Below are positions 30,709 through 39,674 of a DNA stretch of 64,000 nt, one piece after another. Where the stretch lies: assembly GCF_001767395.1 (NCBI RefSeq), contig NZ_CP017014.1:3799012-3863011 (forward strand), read 5' to 3'. A program made the position numbers and the translations under genes. The notes beneath the pieces were generated by a model, which saw nothing but the letters and a program-made list of their open reading frames with translations, searched no databases and was not told the origin of the DNA. The first letter of the stretch is position 1, and each line of letters opens with the position of its first letter. The DNA is from Rhodococcus sp. WMMA185. GTDB taxonomy: Bacteria > Actinomycetota > Actinomycetes > Mycobacteriales > Mycobacteriaceae.

Positions 30709-31860
30709 ATGACCATGGGACTGACCGGTGTCATCTGGCTGCCACGCGGAGCAACCGCCAACTCGACCGCTCTCTCCGCCGGCGCGGGACCTGTGCCACT
30801 CAGTGTGGCGTCCTCAGCCTGGACTGCGCTGTCGGCGAGCTTCGCGGACGCCAACCTCACGCTCGTCCGGGTCATGGCCGAGCTTTCCGCGGGCTGGCAG
30901 GGTACGTCCGCAGCGGCCGCTCTAGCCAAGATCGCACCGTTCACCGCGTGGACTACCGAATGCGCCGAACTCGCCGCTGACACCGCTGCCAAGGCCGGCA
31001 TCGAGGCCGGCGCCTACTCGACCGCGGCGCTCGCCATGCCCAGCATCCCCGAGATCACGGCCGTCAAGGCCGCGAAGGCCACGGCGTACTCGACGGGAGG
31101 CGCCCTCAACGGCACCGCTGCCGCTGCCGAAGCCGCGGATCGTGCATTGGACATCCGCGCTGCGATCGTGATGGAAGGCTACGAGGCGGCGACCAACATA
31201 CTCGCGGTCAAGCGCACCTTCAGAGAGCCTCCCCGCATCGTCACCAAGGCCGACTCCCAAGAGACCGCGAGCTTCGAGGAAATCTCCGAGGACGGCGAAT
31301 TCGATCCGACCCGCGCCGCGATTGCCGCGGTGATGTCCGCCGGGCAGAACCCCGCTGTCACCACGGCCGCTGCCCAAGTCAGCAGCATCGCGGGAACGAC
31401 CGCTACCTCCGCTGCGTCCAATATCGCCGGTGCGGCGATGACGGCTATCACCGGCGGAGGTGCAGCCCCCGCGATCGGTGGCGCACCGATGCCGGGCGGC
31501 GCGGCGGCGAGCACCAGCGCCGCGTCGGCACGCACCGCGATCGGTGCGACTGCCGGTGGGGCGACACTGCCGGAAGGCTGGGGCAAGACCGATGGACCCG
31601 GACAGGGTCCCCGACCAGGCACCCCGACCGGCGGCGCAATCGGCGAGGTTCGAGCCGACGCGAACTCGACCTCGACGGGGCGCGGAGCCACGAGCAACGG
31701 ACCCATGATGGCCGGACGTGGGGCTGCAACCAACTCTCCGGACGACGACGAGCGGGACACCCCCGACTATCTCAGGAATTTCGAGCACTTCTCCGACGGC
31801 CGCACCGTCATCCCCTCGGTGATCGGTGCGAATCCCGACCAGCAGGAGACCGGACGGTGA
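30709..31860 (+). CDS. PPE-family protein
   Basis: A 383-residue protein; ATG 30709 has AAGGAG 7 nt upstream. The N-terminal about 165 residues form the PPE-type helical domain with the GWQG turn (about 62-65) and AFTAW-type hydrophobic tip, although the literal PPE motif is replaced by LPRG (about 11-14). The rest is Gly/Ala/Thr-rich low complexity. Its stop overlaps the GTG start of the EspG gene. PE, PPE and EspG encoded in a row form the standard substrate-chaperone set of mycobacterial ESX systems. Confidence 0.82.
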   Translation: MTMGLTGVIWLPRGATANSTALSAGAGPVPLSVASSAWTALSASFADANLTLVRVMAELSAGWQGTSAAAALAKIAPFTAWTTECAELAADTAAKAGIEAGAYSTAALAMPSIPEITAVKAAKATAYSTGGALNGTAAAAEAADRALDIRAAIVMEGYEAATNILAVKRTFREPPRIVTKADSQETASFEEISEDGEFDPTRAAIAAVMSAGQNPAVTTAAAQVSSIAGTTATSAASNIAGAAMTAITGGGAAPAIGGAPMPGGAAASTSAASARTAIGATAGGATLPEGWGKTDGPGQGPRPGTPTGGAIGEVRADANSTSTGRGATSNGPMMAGRGAATNSPDDDERDTPDYLRNFEHFSDGRTVIPSVIGANPDQQETGR

Positions 31861-32651
31861 TCGACCTCGGTACTCAACCGAATGTGCCGACCCTGGCCGC
31901 GGTACACCTGAGCCTCGACGAAATGGACTACCTCGTCGACGCGCTGTCGCTCGACGTACTGCCAGTGGTGCTCGACGTGGCGCCGCGGTACGACCTGCTC
32001 GATGCGCGGGACGCGGCCCTGCGTGCCGCGGCCGACACGCTCGCCGCTCGGGATCTACTTCCCGGCGGCCAGGTTCATCCAGAACTCGCCGACAGGCTGC
32101 GGGTTCTGGCGCGACCCTACTGGGAGATCGCGCTGCGCTGGCACGTGGACGGCAACATCTCGAGGCTGTGTGTGTCTCAGGGCGAATCCGTCTCGGTACT
32201 CGCGATGCGAGCCGACGACACCTTCGTCATTCAGGACGCCGGCGCCGACATCATCGCACCCGTGATCGGCGCCCTCGGGACTGCGACACCCATGAACTTC
32301 GGTGTCCTCAACGCGCCGACCGCGCAACTGAGCGAGGCTTTCGATCAGAGCGAGGACGGCAAGGCACTCGCCGCCGCCCTCACCGGACTCGGCGCGGGCG
32401 CGGCCGACGCCGCTGCCCTCGGCAGTGCGATAGCGACCTGCACGACCTACGCCGAGATCGTCGGAATCGTCTACGGAAACGGCCAGTACGATCCGGTGGG
32501 TGGACCGGTCACCGTCTTCGACACCCGAGCCGGCCGAATCGTGGGCACATCGAGCGTCTCCGCGCACGGTGTCGCGTGGTCTTCACTCAGCCCCGGTACG
32601 CCACAGCGGCTGCGGCAAGGTTTGGAGTCGCTGGCGGACCGGTTGCGTTGA
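31857..32651 (+). CDS. EspG-family PE/PPE secretion chaperone
   Basis: A 264-residue cytosolic protein beginning VIDLGTQPNVPTLAAVHLSLDEMDYL. EspG-type features include the N-terminal VxLSLDEMDYLVDAL strand/helix, the middle ARPYWEIALRWHVDGNISRLCVSQGESVSVLAMRADD and the C-terminal RAGRIVGTSSVSAHGVAWSSLSPGT. EspG binds the tip of the PPE domain and delivers the PE-PPE dimer to the ESX membrane complex. The GTG start overlaps the PPE stop (GTGA). No ESX core genes are nearby. Confidence 0.8.
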   Translation: MIDLGTQPNVPTLAAVHLSLDEMDYLVDALSLDVLPVVLDVAPRYDLLDARDAALRAAADTLAARDLLPGGQVHPELADRLRVLARPYWEIALRWHVDGNISRLCVSQGESVSVLAMRADDTFVIQDAGADIIAPVIGALGTATPMNFGVLNAPTAQLSEAFDQSEDGKALAAALTGLGAGAADAAALGSAIATCTTYAEIVGIVYGNGQYDPVGGPVTVFDTRAGRIVGTSSVSAHGVAWSSLSPGTPQRLRQGLESLADRLR

Positions 32652-32652
32652 C

Positions 32653-34056
32653 CTAGAGCGGTTCCCGCTTCCACCACGCCCCGGTCTCACGGCGCTCCCT
32701 CCAAGTGGTGAATTGATATCGGTAGAGCCGTGCACGCACATGCTTCGGGGGATTTTCGGGGAACGGATTGTGCTGCAACAGCTTCAGAGTGTCCCGGTCG
32801 TTCCGCAGCAGCCTTTCGGCAAACGCCTTGAACCAGGGTTCGGCATAGGCTGGCGAGATCGCCGCGAACCAGAACAGCCAGTCGAGCCGCAGATGATACG
32901 GCGCGAATTGTCGTGGTCGTCGGCGGACGTCACCGGGCTTGCCCTTGAAGCCGTACTCCTTCCACTCGGAATCGTCGCTGATGTGTGCGTCGGACGTGCC
33001 CTCGACGATCACCTCGATCCGCTCCCGCGTGACACTGCCGAAGGCACCGTAGGTGTTGACGAAGTGCCACTTGTTGAACGAGGCATTCATGGCCTGCCCG
33101 TGGGAGATCATGTTGCGGATCGGCCAGTAGCTCAGCACGACAACAAGTGCGGTCACGCAGGCCGCCAGCACGACGAAGGGAATCGGCGCCGACGTGCTGC
33201 CGGGAGCGAGGTCGATTCGTAGCACCGATTCATACACACTGTCCGGGATGACAGACAGGGCGAGAACGATCGCCAACCAGTTCAACCAGGAGAAGTTCCC
33301 GCTCGCTACCAGCCACAATTGGGTGACGATCATGATCGCCGCAGCGATGGCAGCCACCGGCTGCGGCGCGAACAACCCGAACGGCACGACGAGTTGCGTG
33401 AAGTGATTGCCGAGCACCTCGACCCTGTGTAGGGGTTTGGGCAGGTTGTGAAAGTACCAGCTCAGCGGTCCGGGCATTGGTTGGGTTTCGTGGTGATAGA
33501 ACAGGCATGTGAGGTTGCGCCAGCATCGGTCGCCGCGCATCTTGATCAACCCGGCCCCGAATTCGAGCCGGAACAGCAACCATCTCAGCAAGATCAGTAC
33601 GAGAAGTGGCGGCCCGACCGACGTGTTACCCAGAAAGATCGCGAGGAATCCTGCCTCGAGCAGCAGAGATTCCCAGCCGAAGCTGTACCAGAGCCCGGAG
33701 ACGTTGACGATGGACAGGTACAGCACCCACATCGCGAACCACACGAGCATGCACAGGGCCAGTGGCATGAGATGCGTCAGACCCAGCACTGCGACCAGAG
33801 ACAGCCCGAATCCGGTCCAGCAGACCACTGCAAAGAACCGATCCGAGTAGTACAGATGGAAAATACTCGGAGCCCGGTTGAAGCCGACCGCGCGAAGAAA
33901 ATTCGGGATCGGCAGCATTCCGTGGCTGCCTACTAGCGGCCTGAACTGGTTGCGTGCCACCAAGAAGGCGACGAGATATATAGCCGCGAGCCCCTCGGCG
34001 ACGAGTATCCGGCCGAGTGAATAGTCTCCCGCTACGAACCATTCCACCGCCGTCAC
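32653..34056 (-). CDS. Lipase maturation factor family membrane protein
   Basis: A 467-residue polytopic protein with about eight hydrophobic helices. It begins MTAVEWFVAGDYSLGRILVAEGLAAIYL and carries LMF-family blocks GLWYSFGWESLLLEAGFLAIFLG, RLEFGAGLIKMRGDRCWRNL, YYHHETQPMPGPLSWYFHNLP-type and YGAFGSVTRERIEVIVEGT, with RQFAPYHLRLDWLFWFAA near the end. In vertebrates LMF1 helps fold secreted lipases in the ER; the bacterial role is unknown. It is convergent with espG, with 1 nt between stop codons. Confidence 0.9.
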   Translation of the reverse strand: MTAVEWFVAGDYSLGRILVAEGLAAIYLVAFLVARNQFRPLVGSHGMLPIPNFLRAVGFNRAPSIFHLYYSDRFFAVVCWTGFGLSLVAVLGLTHLMPLALCMLVWFAMWVLYLSIVNVSGLWYSFGWESLLLEAGFLAIFLGNTSVGPPLLVLILLRWLLFRLEFGAGLIKMRGDRCWRNLTCLFYHHETQPMPGPLSWYFHNLPKPLHRVEVLGNHFTQLVVPFGLFAPQPVAAIAAAIMIVTQLWLVASGNFSWLNWLAIVLALSVIPDSVYESVLRIDLAPGSTSAPIPFVVLAACVTALVVVLSYWPIRNMISHGQAMNASFNKWHFVNTYGAFGSVTRERIEVIVEGTSDAHISDDSEWKEYGFKGKPGDVRRRPRQFAPYHLRLDWLFWFAAISPAYAEPWFKAFAERLLRNDRDTLKLLQHNPFPENPPKHVRARLYRYQFTTWRERRETGAWWKREPL

Positions 34057-34109
34057 CCCTTGAAGACGGTTTCCTCCGTCCTCACGCTACCCCGGGGCAC
34101 ACCCGGCGA

Positions 34110-34781
34110 TCACCCCATCGGGATGTCGGCTTCCGGAAACACTCGTTTGTCGAACGGCGGAACGACGGTTCCCCAGCGCACGCATTCCCAGCCCCCATCC
34201 GCCAGCGGAGCCAACTCGACCGATTGCGTGTTGGGAAGGTGGTTGCCGGCAGCGAAGGCTCCGGGAACCTGTGCCAAGTGAGCAGCGACGATTCGGATCG
34301 CGGCGCCATGACTGACAAGTACGACGTCTCCAGATTCCGCCGGGTCAGACAGATATTGCTGCCGCAGGGACTCCACCACCGGGACGTACCGTTCGAGAAC
34401 GTCGTTGGCCGATTCACCGCCGGGCACGCGCGCATTTCGGTCACCGTTGTGCCACAGATGAAACGTCTTCATCCAGAGCTTGTGCGACTCCTCGTCGCTG
34501 CGGTTCTCGAGTTCACCCGCCTGAGCCTCGTGCAGTCCCTCCCGTACGTCGATGGTGATCCCAAGCGCGATCTCCACATAGCGGGCAGTCTGCCTCGCCC
34601 GCAATGCCTGCGAAGAGACGAGCGCGGCGGTCCGCACCGACGCCGCGAGATCAGTGCCCAGCATTTCGGCCTGCGAGATGCCTTCAGGCGTCAGCCTGGC
34701 GCCGGGCAGTCGGGTGTCGAGTCTGCGCTCGATGTTGGCCTCGGTCTGCCCGTGCCTGACCAGGATCAAGTTTCCGGTCAC
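34110..34781 (-). CDS. Histidine phosphatase (phosphoglycerate mutase-like, Rv3837c)
   Basis: A 223-residue histidine phosphatase. The catalytic RHG (Arg9-His10-Gly11) stands in LILVRHGQTEANIERRLDT; the second histidine is in DVVLVSHGAAIRI. The Glu region is LHEAQAGELENRSDEE. Its start overlaps the pheA stop by 4 nt (ATGA), so the two are coupled, as in M. tuberculosis Rv3837c-Rv3838c. The family dephosphorylates phosphoesters; the substrate is not known, and a true glycolytic mutase role is unlikely. Confidence 0.9.
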   Translation of the reverse strand: MTGNLILVRHGQTEANIERRLDTRLPGARLTPEGISQAEMLGTDLAASVRTAALVSSQALRARQTARYVEIALGITIDVREGLHEAQAGELENRSDEESHKLWMKTFHLWHNGDRNARVPGGESANDVLERYVPVVESLRQQYLSDPAESGDVVLVSHGAAIRIVAAHLAQVPGAFAAGNHLPNTQSVELAPLADGGWECVRWGTVVPPFDKRVFPEADIPMG

Positions 34782-35713
34782 AATGCCCTGTCCCCCTGCC
34801 GAAGTCGTTCGATCCAGTCCGCCGCGTCACCCTCCGAGGGCGGGGGTGGACCGCTCGGGTTGGCTGCAGGCCACGACCCCAGGAACCGCAGCTTCGACTT
34901 GCGATACAGCGCACGGAACGCCTCGGCGACGAGCGGATCGTCTATGTGCCCGATGCAGTCCACGAAGAATCGGTAGGTTCCCGGATCGGTGCGGATGGGA
35001 CGTGACTCGATCCGGATGAGATCGATTCCCCGGGTGGCGAACTCGGAGAGAACACCAACGAGCGATCCCGGTACGTTGTTCGGCTCGAGCACAGCAGAGC
35101 TGCGGTCGCCCCCGGTACGCTCCGGAATCCGTGTTGGCACCGTGACGAGCACGAACCTCGTGCGCGCGCCCTGCACGTCCGCGACCGAGTCGGCGAGGGT
35201 GCGCAGACCCAGCCGTTTTCCTGCCAGCGCGGTAGACACCGCGGCGTCGGCGAGACCGTTGGCCACATCCTCGGCCGCGCCCGCGTTGGACGACGCCGAC
35301 TGGAGCTCGGCGCCGGGACAGTGCTCCTCGAGCCATAACCGCACCTGCCCCGCCGCAACGGGATACGCCCGTATGCTGCGGATCTGATCCAGGCTCTCGA
35401 TCCCGGGTCCTCCCAGGATCGTGAACTGCACGTCCAACTCCGTTTCCGCCACGATTTGCAATCGCTCACCGAGCGCGAGGGCATCGAGCGTGGGCACGAC
35501 CCCGCCCTCGACGGTGCTCTCGATGGGGACGACGGCTGCGTCGGCAAGCCCGTCCCGCACCATCGCAAGGGTGGCTGCCGGGCTGGTAGCCGGAAGCCTC
35601 TCCGCAGGTCCGTCGATGGTTCCCGCCGCCTCGAGTTGGGCGAGCGCCATCTCCGTGAAGGTTCCCGAAGGTCCGAAATACGCGATTTTTGGCACGCCTA
35701 CGAGATTACGCAC
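34778..35713 (-). CDS. pheA: Prephenate dehydratase
   Basis: A 311-residue monofunctional prephenate dehydratase making phenylpyruvate for phenylalanine synthesis. The N-terminal domain begins KIAYFGPSGTFTEMALAQL and has PIESTVEGGVVPTLDAL and the TRF catalytic motif in GARTRFVLV. The C-terminal ACT domain (VPGSLVGVLSEFATRGIDL...ESRPIR) mediates feedback inhibition by phenylalanine. The first codon is GTG 35713; GTG 35695 (VPKIAYFG) is an equally family-like start. Confidence 0.95.
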   Translation of the reverse strand: MRNLVGVPKIAYFGPSGTFTEMALAQLEAAGTIDGPAERLPATSPAATLAMVRDGLADAAVVPIESTVEGGVVPTLDALALGERLQIVAETELDVQFTILGGPGIESLDQIRSIRAYPVAAGQVRLWLEEHCPGAELQSASSNAGAAEDVANGLADAAVSTALAGKRLGLRTLADSVADVQGARTRFVLVTVPTRIPERTGGDRSSAVLEPNNVPGSLVGVLSEFATRGIDLIRIESRPIRTDPGTYRFFVDCIGHIDDPLVAEAFRALYRKSKLRFLGSWPAANPSGPPPPSEGDAADWIERLRQGDRAL

Positions 35714-35749
35714 CGAACGGCGGCCTTCCGCCGCATTGCCAGTGATTGT

Positions 35750-36451
35750 TCATCGCAGTCCTAGGGCGGCAAGTTCACGACCGACGAGCGACGGGTCTGG
35801 CACCTCGACCCCGAGCAGAACGTGGTGGACGGCCTCCGCGGCCTCGGGAATCAGGGCGCGCAATCTCGCGGGCTCGGGATTCTCCAGTGCCAGACGGATG
35901 TCGTCGCCACAAAGCGAGGCAACCGTTCCAGACAGAAGCGCGAGCACCTCGGCCGAATCTTGCGCCCGCGCGACGAATCCGACATCGGAGTGCGCGAGGA
36001 CCGCAAGTACATCGGCCAGTTCGCCTACGGCACGTCCACTCACGATCCCCGGAATGCACCCGGCGTCCACGAGTTGCTGCACCGCCTCCGCGAGCCGGAC
36101 GTCGTCGCCGGTCGGGGTGACGAATACCGCTAGCGGCGACGGCAATCCGAGCGCCACAGCATCCCTGAGTCGGCCGGCCGGACAGTCCAGGTGGAACCGG
36201 ACTGCCTCGTAGGACGCCTGCGCGCGGGTCTGCAATTCGGCCGGGTCGACGTCGAGGCCGACGATGACTCTGCCCGCGTCGGTTCCTGCTGAGCCGAGCA
36301 AGGTGGAAGCCGATACGACCGGCGGGCCGAATGCGCCGCCGGTCGGCGGGTCGAAGCGATCACCGGGGTCGGTGGACGAACTGAGCAGTTCCGCGAGCAA
36401 CGACTGTGGTCCGCGGCGGCGCGGAACGCTGAGGGAAAGAGGTATTGCCAC
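35750..36451 (-). CDS. Conserved-looking protein of unknown function
   Basis: A 233-residue protein, MAIPLSLSVPRRRGPQSLLAELL..., with no signal peptide or membrane helix. The central part alternates strands and helices (VIVGLDVDPAELQTRAQASYEAVRFHLD; PLAVFVTPTGDDVRLAEAVQQLVDAGCIPGIVSGRAVGELADVLAV), suggestive of an alpha/beta fold. No family was recognised. It lies 36 nt upstream of pheA on the same strand and is divergent from the IdeR-box gene at 36547. The coding frame is well biased, so it is probably real. Confidence 0.6.
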   Translation of the reverse strand: MAIPLSLSVPRRRGPQSLLAELLSSSTDPGDRFDPPTGGAFGPPVVSASTLLGSAGTDAGRVIVGLDVDPAELQTRAQASYEAVRFHLDCPAGRLRDAVALGLPSPLAVFVTPTGDDVRLAEAVQQLVDAGCIPGIVSGRAVGELADVLAVLAHSDVGFVARAQDSAEVLALLSGTVASLCGDDIRLALENPEPARLRALIPEAAEAVHHVLLGVEVPDPSLVGRELAALGLR

Positions 36452-36501
36452 CTTGTCACCGTAGTGGCCGCCGGAGTCTTGCCATTCGCACGTGACCTAT
36501 C

Positions 36502-36520
36502 TTAGGTTAGGATTACCTCA
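36502..36520. promoter_or_regulatory. IdeR/DtxR iron box upstream of the DUF2470 gene
   Basis: TTAGGTTAGGATTACCTCA matches 16 of 19 positions of TTAGGTTAGGCTAACCTAA by eye. It lies 27-45 nt upstream of ATG 36547, overlapping the expected promoter, which suits repression in iron-replete cells. The homologous place in M. tuberculosis (Rv3839) is known to be IdeR-controlled. Confidence 0.8.
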
Positions 36521-36546
36521 ATACAGCGTTGATCGAAGGAGGCCTC

Positions 36547-37305
36547 ATGCCCGCTGCGAGAACCGGACCGTCCGCCGCCGAGCGCTTGCGCAGTTCATGC
36601 GCACGGATCGAGAACGCGGTACTCGCGGTCGAAGGCAGCGCCCCCACCAGCACCACGGTGGCCCACATGCGTTCCGAGGGCGACATAGTCGTGGCTGTGC
36701 CGAACGACTCTGTGGCAGCGACGCTGTCCCGGCTCACCGGCGCAATCCCCGCCCTACTCGAGTACACCGACAACTCCCCGCTCGCGCTGCGCGAACCCGT
36801 ACGCTCGCTGGTCTGGTTGCGCGGCAATCTACATGCACTCTGTGAACCCCACGCCCGTTCGCTCGCCGACGAGGTGGCATCCGAATTCCCGCACCCCGGC
36901 CTCCTCGATGTCGGGCACGACGCGACGCTGCTGCAACTACATCTCGAAACCGCCGTGATTGCCGACTCCAGTGGCGCCGAGTCCGTCGACATCGAGGACC
37001 TGCTCGCCGCCCGGCCCGACCCATTCCGGGAGACGGAATCCGCATGGCTCTTGCATCTCGATGAAGACCACCGCGAGCTTCTCGACGTACTGTCGCGCAA
37101 GTTGCCGCGCGACATCCGACGCGAACGCATCCGTCCACTCGGTATCGACCGCTACGGATTGCGACTGCGCGTCGAGTGCGCCCTCGGCGACCGCGATATC
37201 CGATTGCCGTTCGCGGCGCCGGTAGACGACGTCACCGCGCTGAGCAGGGCCCTCCGGGTGCTCGCGGGCTGCCCTTTCCTCAACGGGCTCCGCGCGCGCA
37301 GTTGA
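36547..37305 (+). CDS. DUF2470-domain protein, iron-regulated (Rv3839-like)
   Basis: A 252-residue cytosolic protein. ATG 36547 has AAGGAGG 4 nt upstream; an in-frame ATG at 36529 lacks a site. The N-terminal half (ERLRSSCARIENAVLAV...GDIVVAVP) is followed by a DUF2470-like part (LLHLDEDHRELLDVLSR...IRPLGIDRYGLRLRVECALGDRDIRLPFAAPVDDV). DUF2470 occurs at the C-terminus of HugZ-type haem-utilisation proteins. Together with the strong IdeR box this suggests a role in haem or iron handling, but the flavin-binding split-barrel of HugZ is not evident. Confidence 0.82.
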   Translation: MPAARTGPSAAERLRSSCARIENAVLAVEGSAPTSTTVAHMRSEGDIVVAVPNDSVAATLSRLTGAIPALLEYTDNSPLALREPVRSLVWLRGNLHALCEPHARSLADEVASEFPHPGLLDVGHDATLLQLHLETAVIADSSGAESVDIEDLLAARPDPFRETESAWLLHLDEDHRELLDVLSRKLPRDIRRERIRPLGIDRYGLRLRVECALGDRDIRLPFAAPVDDVTALSRALRVLAGCPFLNGLRARS

Positions 37306-37333
37306 ACGATATTCGCTTTGGGCAGCAGCTAGC

Positions 37334-38161
37334 GTGGGCTGCGTGATCTCGCGCGCAGCGATCGACTCCTGGCTCAGGCCCTCGTCACCCGAACCGGCCA
37401 CGCCACCACCCACCGACCGCGAACGGCGCGGCCTGTGGATAGAGATCACGATCGTCCTGCTCGTCACCTTCGGCGCCAACGCGCTGTCCGGGGTACTGTC
37501 CCTGTCCGAATCCTTACTCACGCCGGGCACCCTGGCAGATCAGGCTGTTGCCCTCAATGTCTCCCGTGCGGAGAACTCGTTCATCGATGCGGCCCGGCAG
37601 CTGCTCGGCGTCGTCCAACTGCTCGCCTGGTCCGCGTTGGGTCTGTATCTCCTGTGGCGCAGCGGCTACGGGCCGCGCAGCGTCGGGCTGGGCCGTTTCC
37701 GCTGGCGCCCCGACGCGACACAGGGTGTCGGACTCGCGGCGCTCATCGGGCTCCCCGGACTCGGCTTCTACCTCGTCGCTCGCGCGATCGGCGCCAACCT
37801 CACCGTCGTCCCGAGCACGATCGAGGATCACTGGTGGCGCCTGCCCGCGCTGATCCTCTGGGCGATCGCGAACTCCGGCGCCGAGGAAGTGCTCGTTGTC
37901 GCCTATTTGATCACCAGACTCCGGCAACTGGGGTGGGGCGAGAACTCGTCGCTCTTCGCATCGGCGATACTCCGCGGCACCTACCACCTCTACCAGGGCT
38001 TCGGCGGCGGGTTGGGCAATGTGGTGATGGGGTTGGTCTTCGGTCGGTACTGGCAGAAGACTCGGCGATTGTGGCCTCTCGTGATCGCCCACGCCACCAT
38101 CGACTCGGTCGCGTTCGTCGGCTATGCCGCCCTGCGCGGGCACGTCGGTTGGATCCCGTAG
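37334..38161 (+). CDS. CPBP-family intramembrane protease (CAAX/Abi type)
   Basis: A 275-residue polytopic protein with about seven hydrophobic helices. The CPBP motifs are EEVLVVAYLITRL (the EExxxR region, here lacking Arg at the usual position), RGTYHLYQG and HATIDS. The Glu pair and both His residues that make up the proposed active site are present. GTG 37334 is the first start; GTG 37343 is possible. The family includes Rce1-like proteases and bacteriocin self-immunity proteins; the substrate here is unknown. Confidence 0.85.
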   Translation: MGCVISRAAIDSWLRPSSPEPATPPPTDRERRGLWIEITIVLLVTFGANALSGVLSLSESLLTPGTLADQAVALNVSRAENSFIDAARQLLGVVQLLAWSALGLYLLWRSGYGPRSVGLGRFRWRPDATQGVGLAALIGLPGLGFYLVARAIGANLTVVPSTIEDHWWRLPALILWAIANSGAEEVLVVAYLITRLRQLGWGENSSLFASAILRGTYHLYQGFGGGLGNVVMGLVFGRYWQKTRRLWPLVIAHATIDSVAFVGYAALRGHVGWIP

Positions 38162-38182
38162 CCGTGCCGGAGCAGTAAAGTT

Positions 38183-39628
38183 ATGCCGATGACCGGCGAC
38201 AATCCCCAACCTCCGCTACCACCTCGTCCGCGACGGCGAGCGCGGGGCGGACAGCCGGTGCCGCCGCCACCCAACCGTCGAATTCCTCCCAGTGGCCAGG
38301 GTTTGCCTCCGCAGCCAGGACGGGTGCCCCCGCCAGGCCCTCCACGCCCAGGTCCTCCACCGCCCCATCCCCGCGGAGAGGCTCCCCCGCACGGCTCCCC
38401 TGCACCGCCTGCCGAGGGAACCCAGGTGATCCGTCGGACCGGACGGGGTGCGCCGCCCGCCCCGCAGCGGGCGTGGTCACAGGCGCCTCCTTCGCACGCC
38501 CCTCAACCCCAGCGGGTACGTTCGGCGCCGCCTCGAGGCCATGCACCCACCCAGGTACCGCAACCGTATCGGGATGAGCCCGCATCGCCGCCGGGCGCGC
38601 CCGGCCATCGACCGCCACCCCCATCGACCACGCGACCGCGCCCCCCAGAGCCGCCTCGACAGCGTCGTCCAAAACGGAAGCGGCGCTGGGGCCGAGGCAT
38701 CGGCATCCTGTTCCTGCTGCTGATCCTGGTGCTCGCGGGCGCGACGTACTACCTCGACACCACCCTGAACCGAATCGACGCGCTGGCCGCCTATCCCGGC
38801 CGAATCGCCGATACCCCGGGCACCAACTGGCTGCTGGTCGGTTCCGACAGTCGCGAAGGGCTGACCCCGGAGCAGGAACAGGAGCTCTCGACCGGCGGAG
38901 ACACCGGGGGCGGCCGCACCGACACCATCATGATCGTGCACGTCCCCAGCGGCAGCGGTCCGGCCACGATGGTGAGCATTCCCCGCGATTCCTATGTGCC
39001 GATTCCGGGGTACGGCCAGGACAAGATCAACGCGGCGTTCGCCTTCGGCGGTCCACAGCTTCTGGTGCAGACCGTCGAGGAGGCCACCGGCCTGCACATG
39101 GACCACTACGCGGAGATCGGGTTCGACGGGTTCGCCGGCATGGTCGATGCGATCGGTGGCGTCCAGATGTGCCTCGACAACCCCATCGACGACCCCCTCG
39201 CCGGAATCAACCTCGGGCCTGGCTGCCAAGAGTTGTCGGGAACGCAGGCTCTAGGGTTCGTCCGCAGTCGCGCCACGGCGCTCGCCGACATCGACCGTAT
39301 GGACAACCAGCGAATGTTCATGTCGGCGCTGATGACGAAGGTCGCCAGCCCGGAAACCTGGCTCAACCCGTTCCGGGTGTGGCCGCTGATCACCGGCATC
39401 GCAGCTTCGTTGAGTGTCGATGAGCGCGACCACATCTGGAACCTTGCGGCTCTGGCCTGGGCGTTGCGCGGCGACATGGTCACCACCACAGTTCCCATCG
39501 CCAGTTTCCAGGATGTCGCCGGATCCGGAAACGTGGTGGTGTGGGACCGCGATCGGGCCTCCCAGTTCTTCGGCGCCCTCGCGAACGACCAACAGCTTCC
39601 CCCCGAACTGGTCACCACCGGCCCGTGA
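38183..39628 (+). CDS. LytR-CpsA-Psr (LCP) family ligase
   Basis: A 481-residue membrane protein. A long Pro/Arg-rich cytosolic tail (1-170) leads to one helix (GILFLLLILVLAGATYYL) and an external LCP domain. That domain has LLVGSDSREGL, GRTDTIMIVHVPSG, MVSIPRDSYVPIPGYGQDKINAAFAFGG, FAGMVDAIGGVQMCL and ALGFVRSR, with the Arg and Asp residues that bind the polyprenyl pyrophosphate. In mycolata LCP enzymes attach arabinogalactan to peptidoglycan, which fits the wall theme of the window. GGAG lies 13 nt upstream of ATG 38183; ATG 38189 is an alternative. Confidence 0.93.
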   Translation: MPMTGDNPQPPLPPRPRRRARGGQPVPPPPNRRIPPSGQGLPPQPGRVPPPGPPRPGPPPPHPRGEAPPHGSPAPPAEGTQVIRRTGRGAPPAPQRAWSQAPPSHAPQPQRVRSAPPRGHAPTQVPQPYRDEPASPPGAPGHRPPPPSTTRPRPPEPPRQRRPKRKRRWGRGIGILFLLLILVLAGATYYLDTTLNRIDALAAYPGRIADTPGTNWLLVGSDSREGLTPEQEQELSTGGDTGGGRTDTIMIVHVPSGSGPATMVSIPRDSYVPIPGYGQDKINAAFAFGGPQLLVQTVEEATGLHMDHYAEIGFDGFAGMVDAIGGVQMCLDNPIDDPLAGINLGPGCQELSGTQALGFVRSRATALADIDRMDNQRMFMSALMTKVASPETWLNPFRVWPLITGIAASLSVDERDHIWNLAALAWALRGDMVTTTVPIASFQDVAGSGNVVVWDRDRASQFFGALANDQQLPPELVTTGP

Positions 39629-39674
39629 CATACAGGGAGTACGCCCGGGCCGGGGTGGCGTCAGCGAGTTCCAC

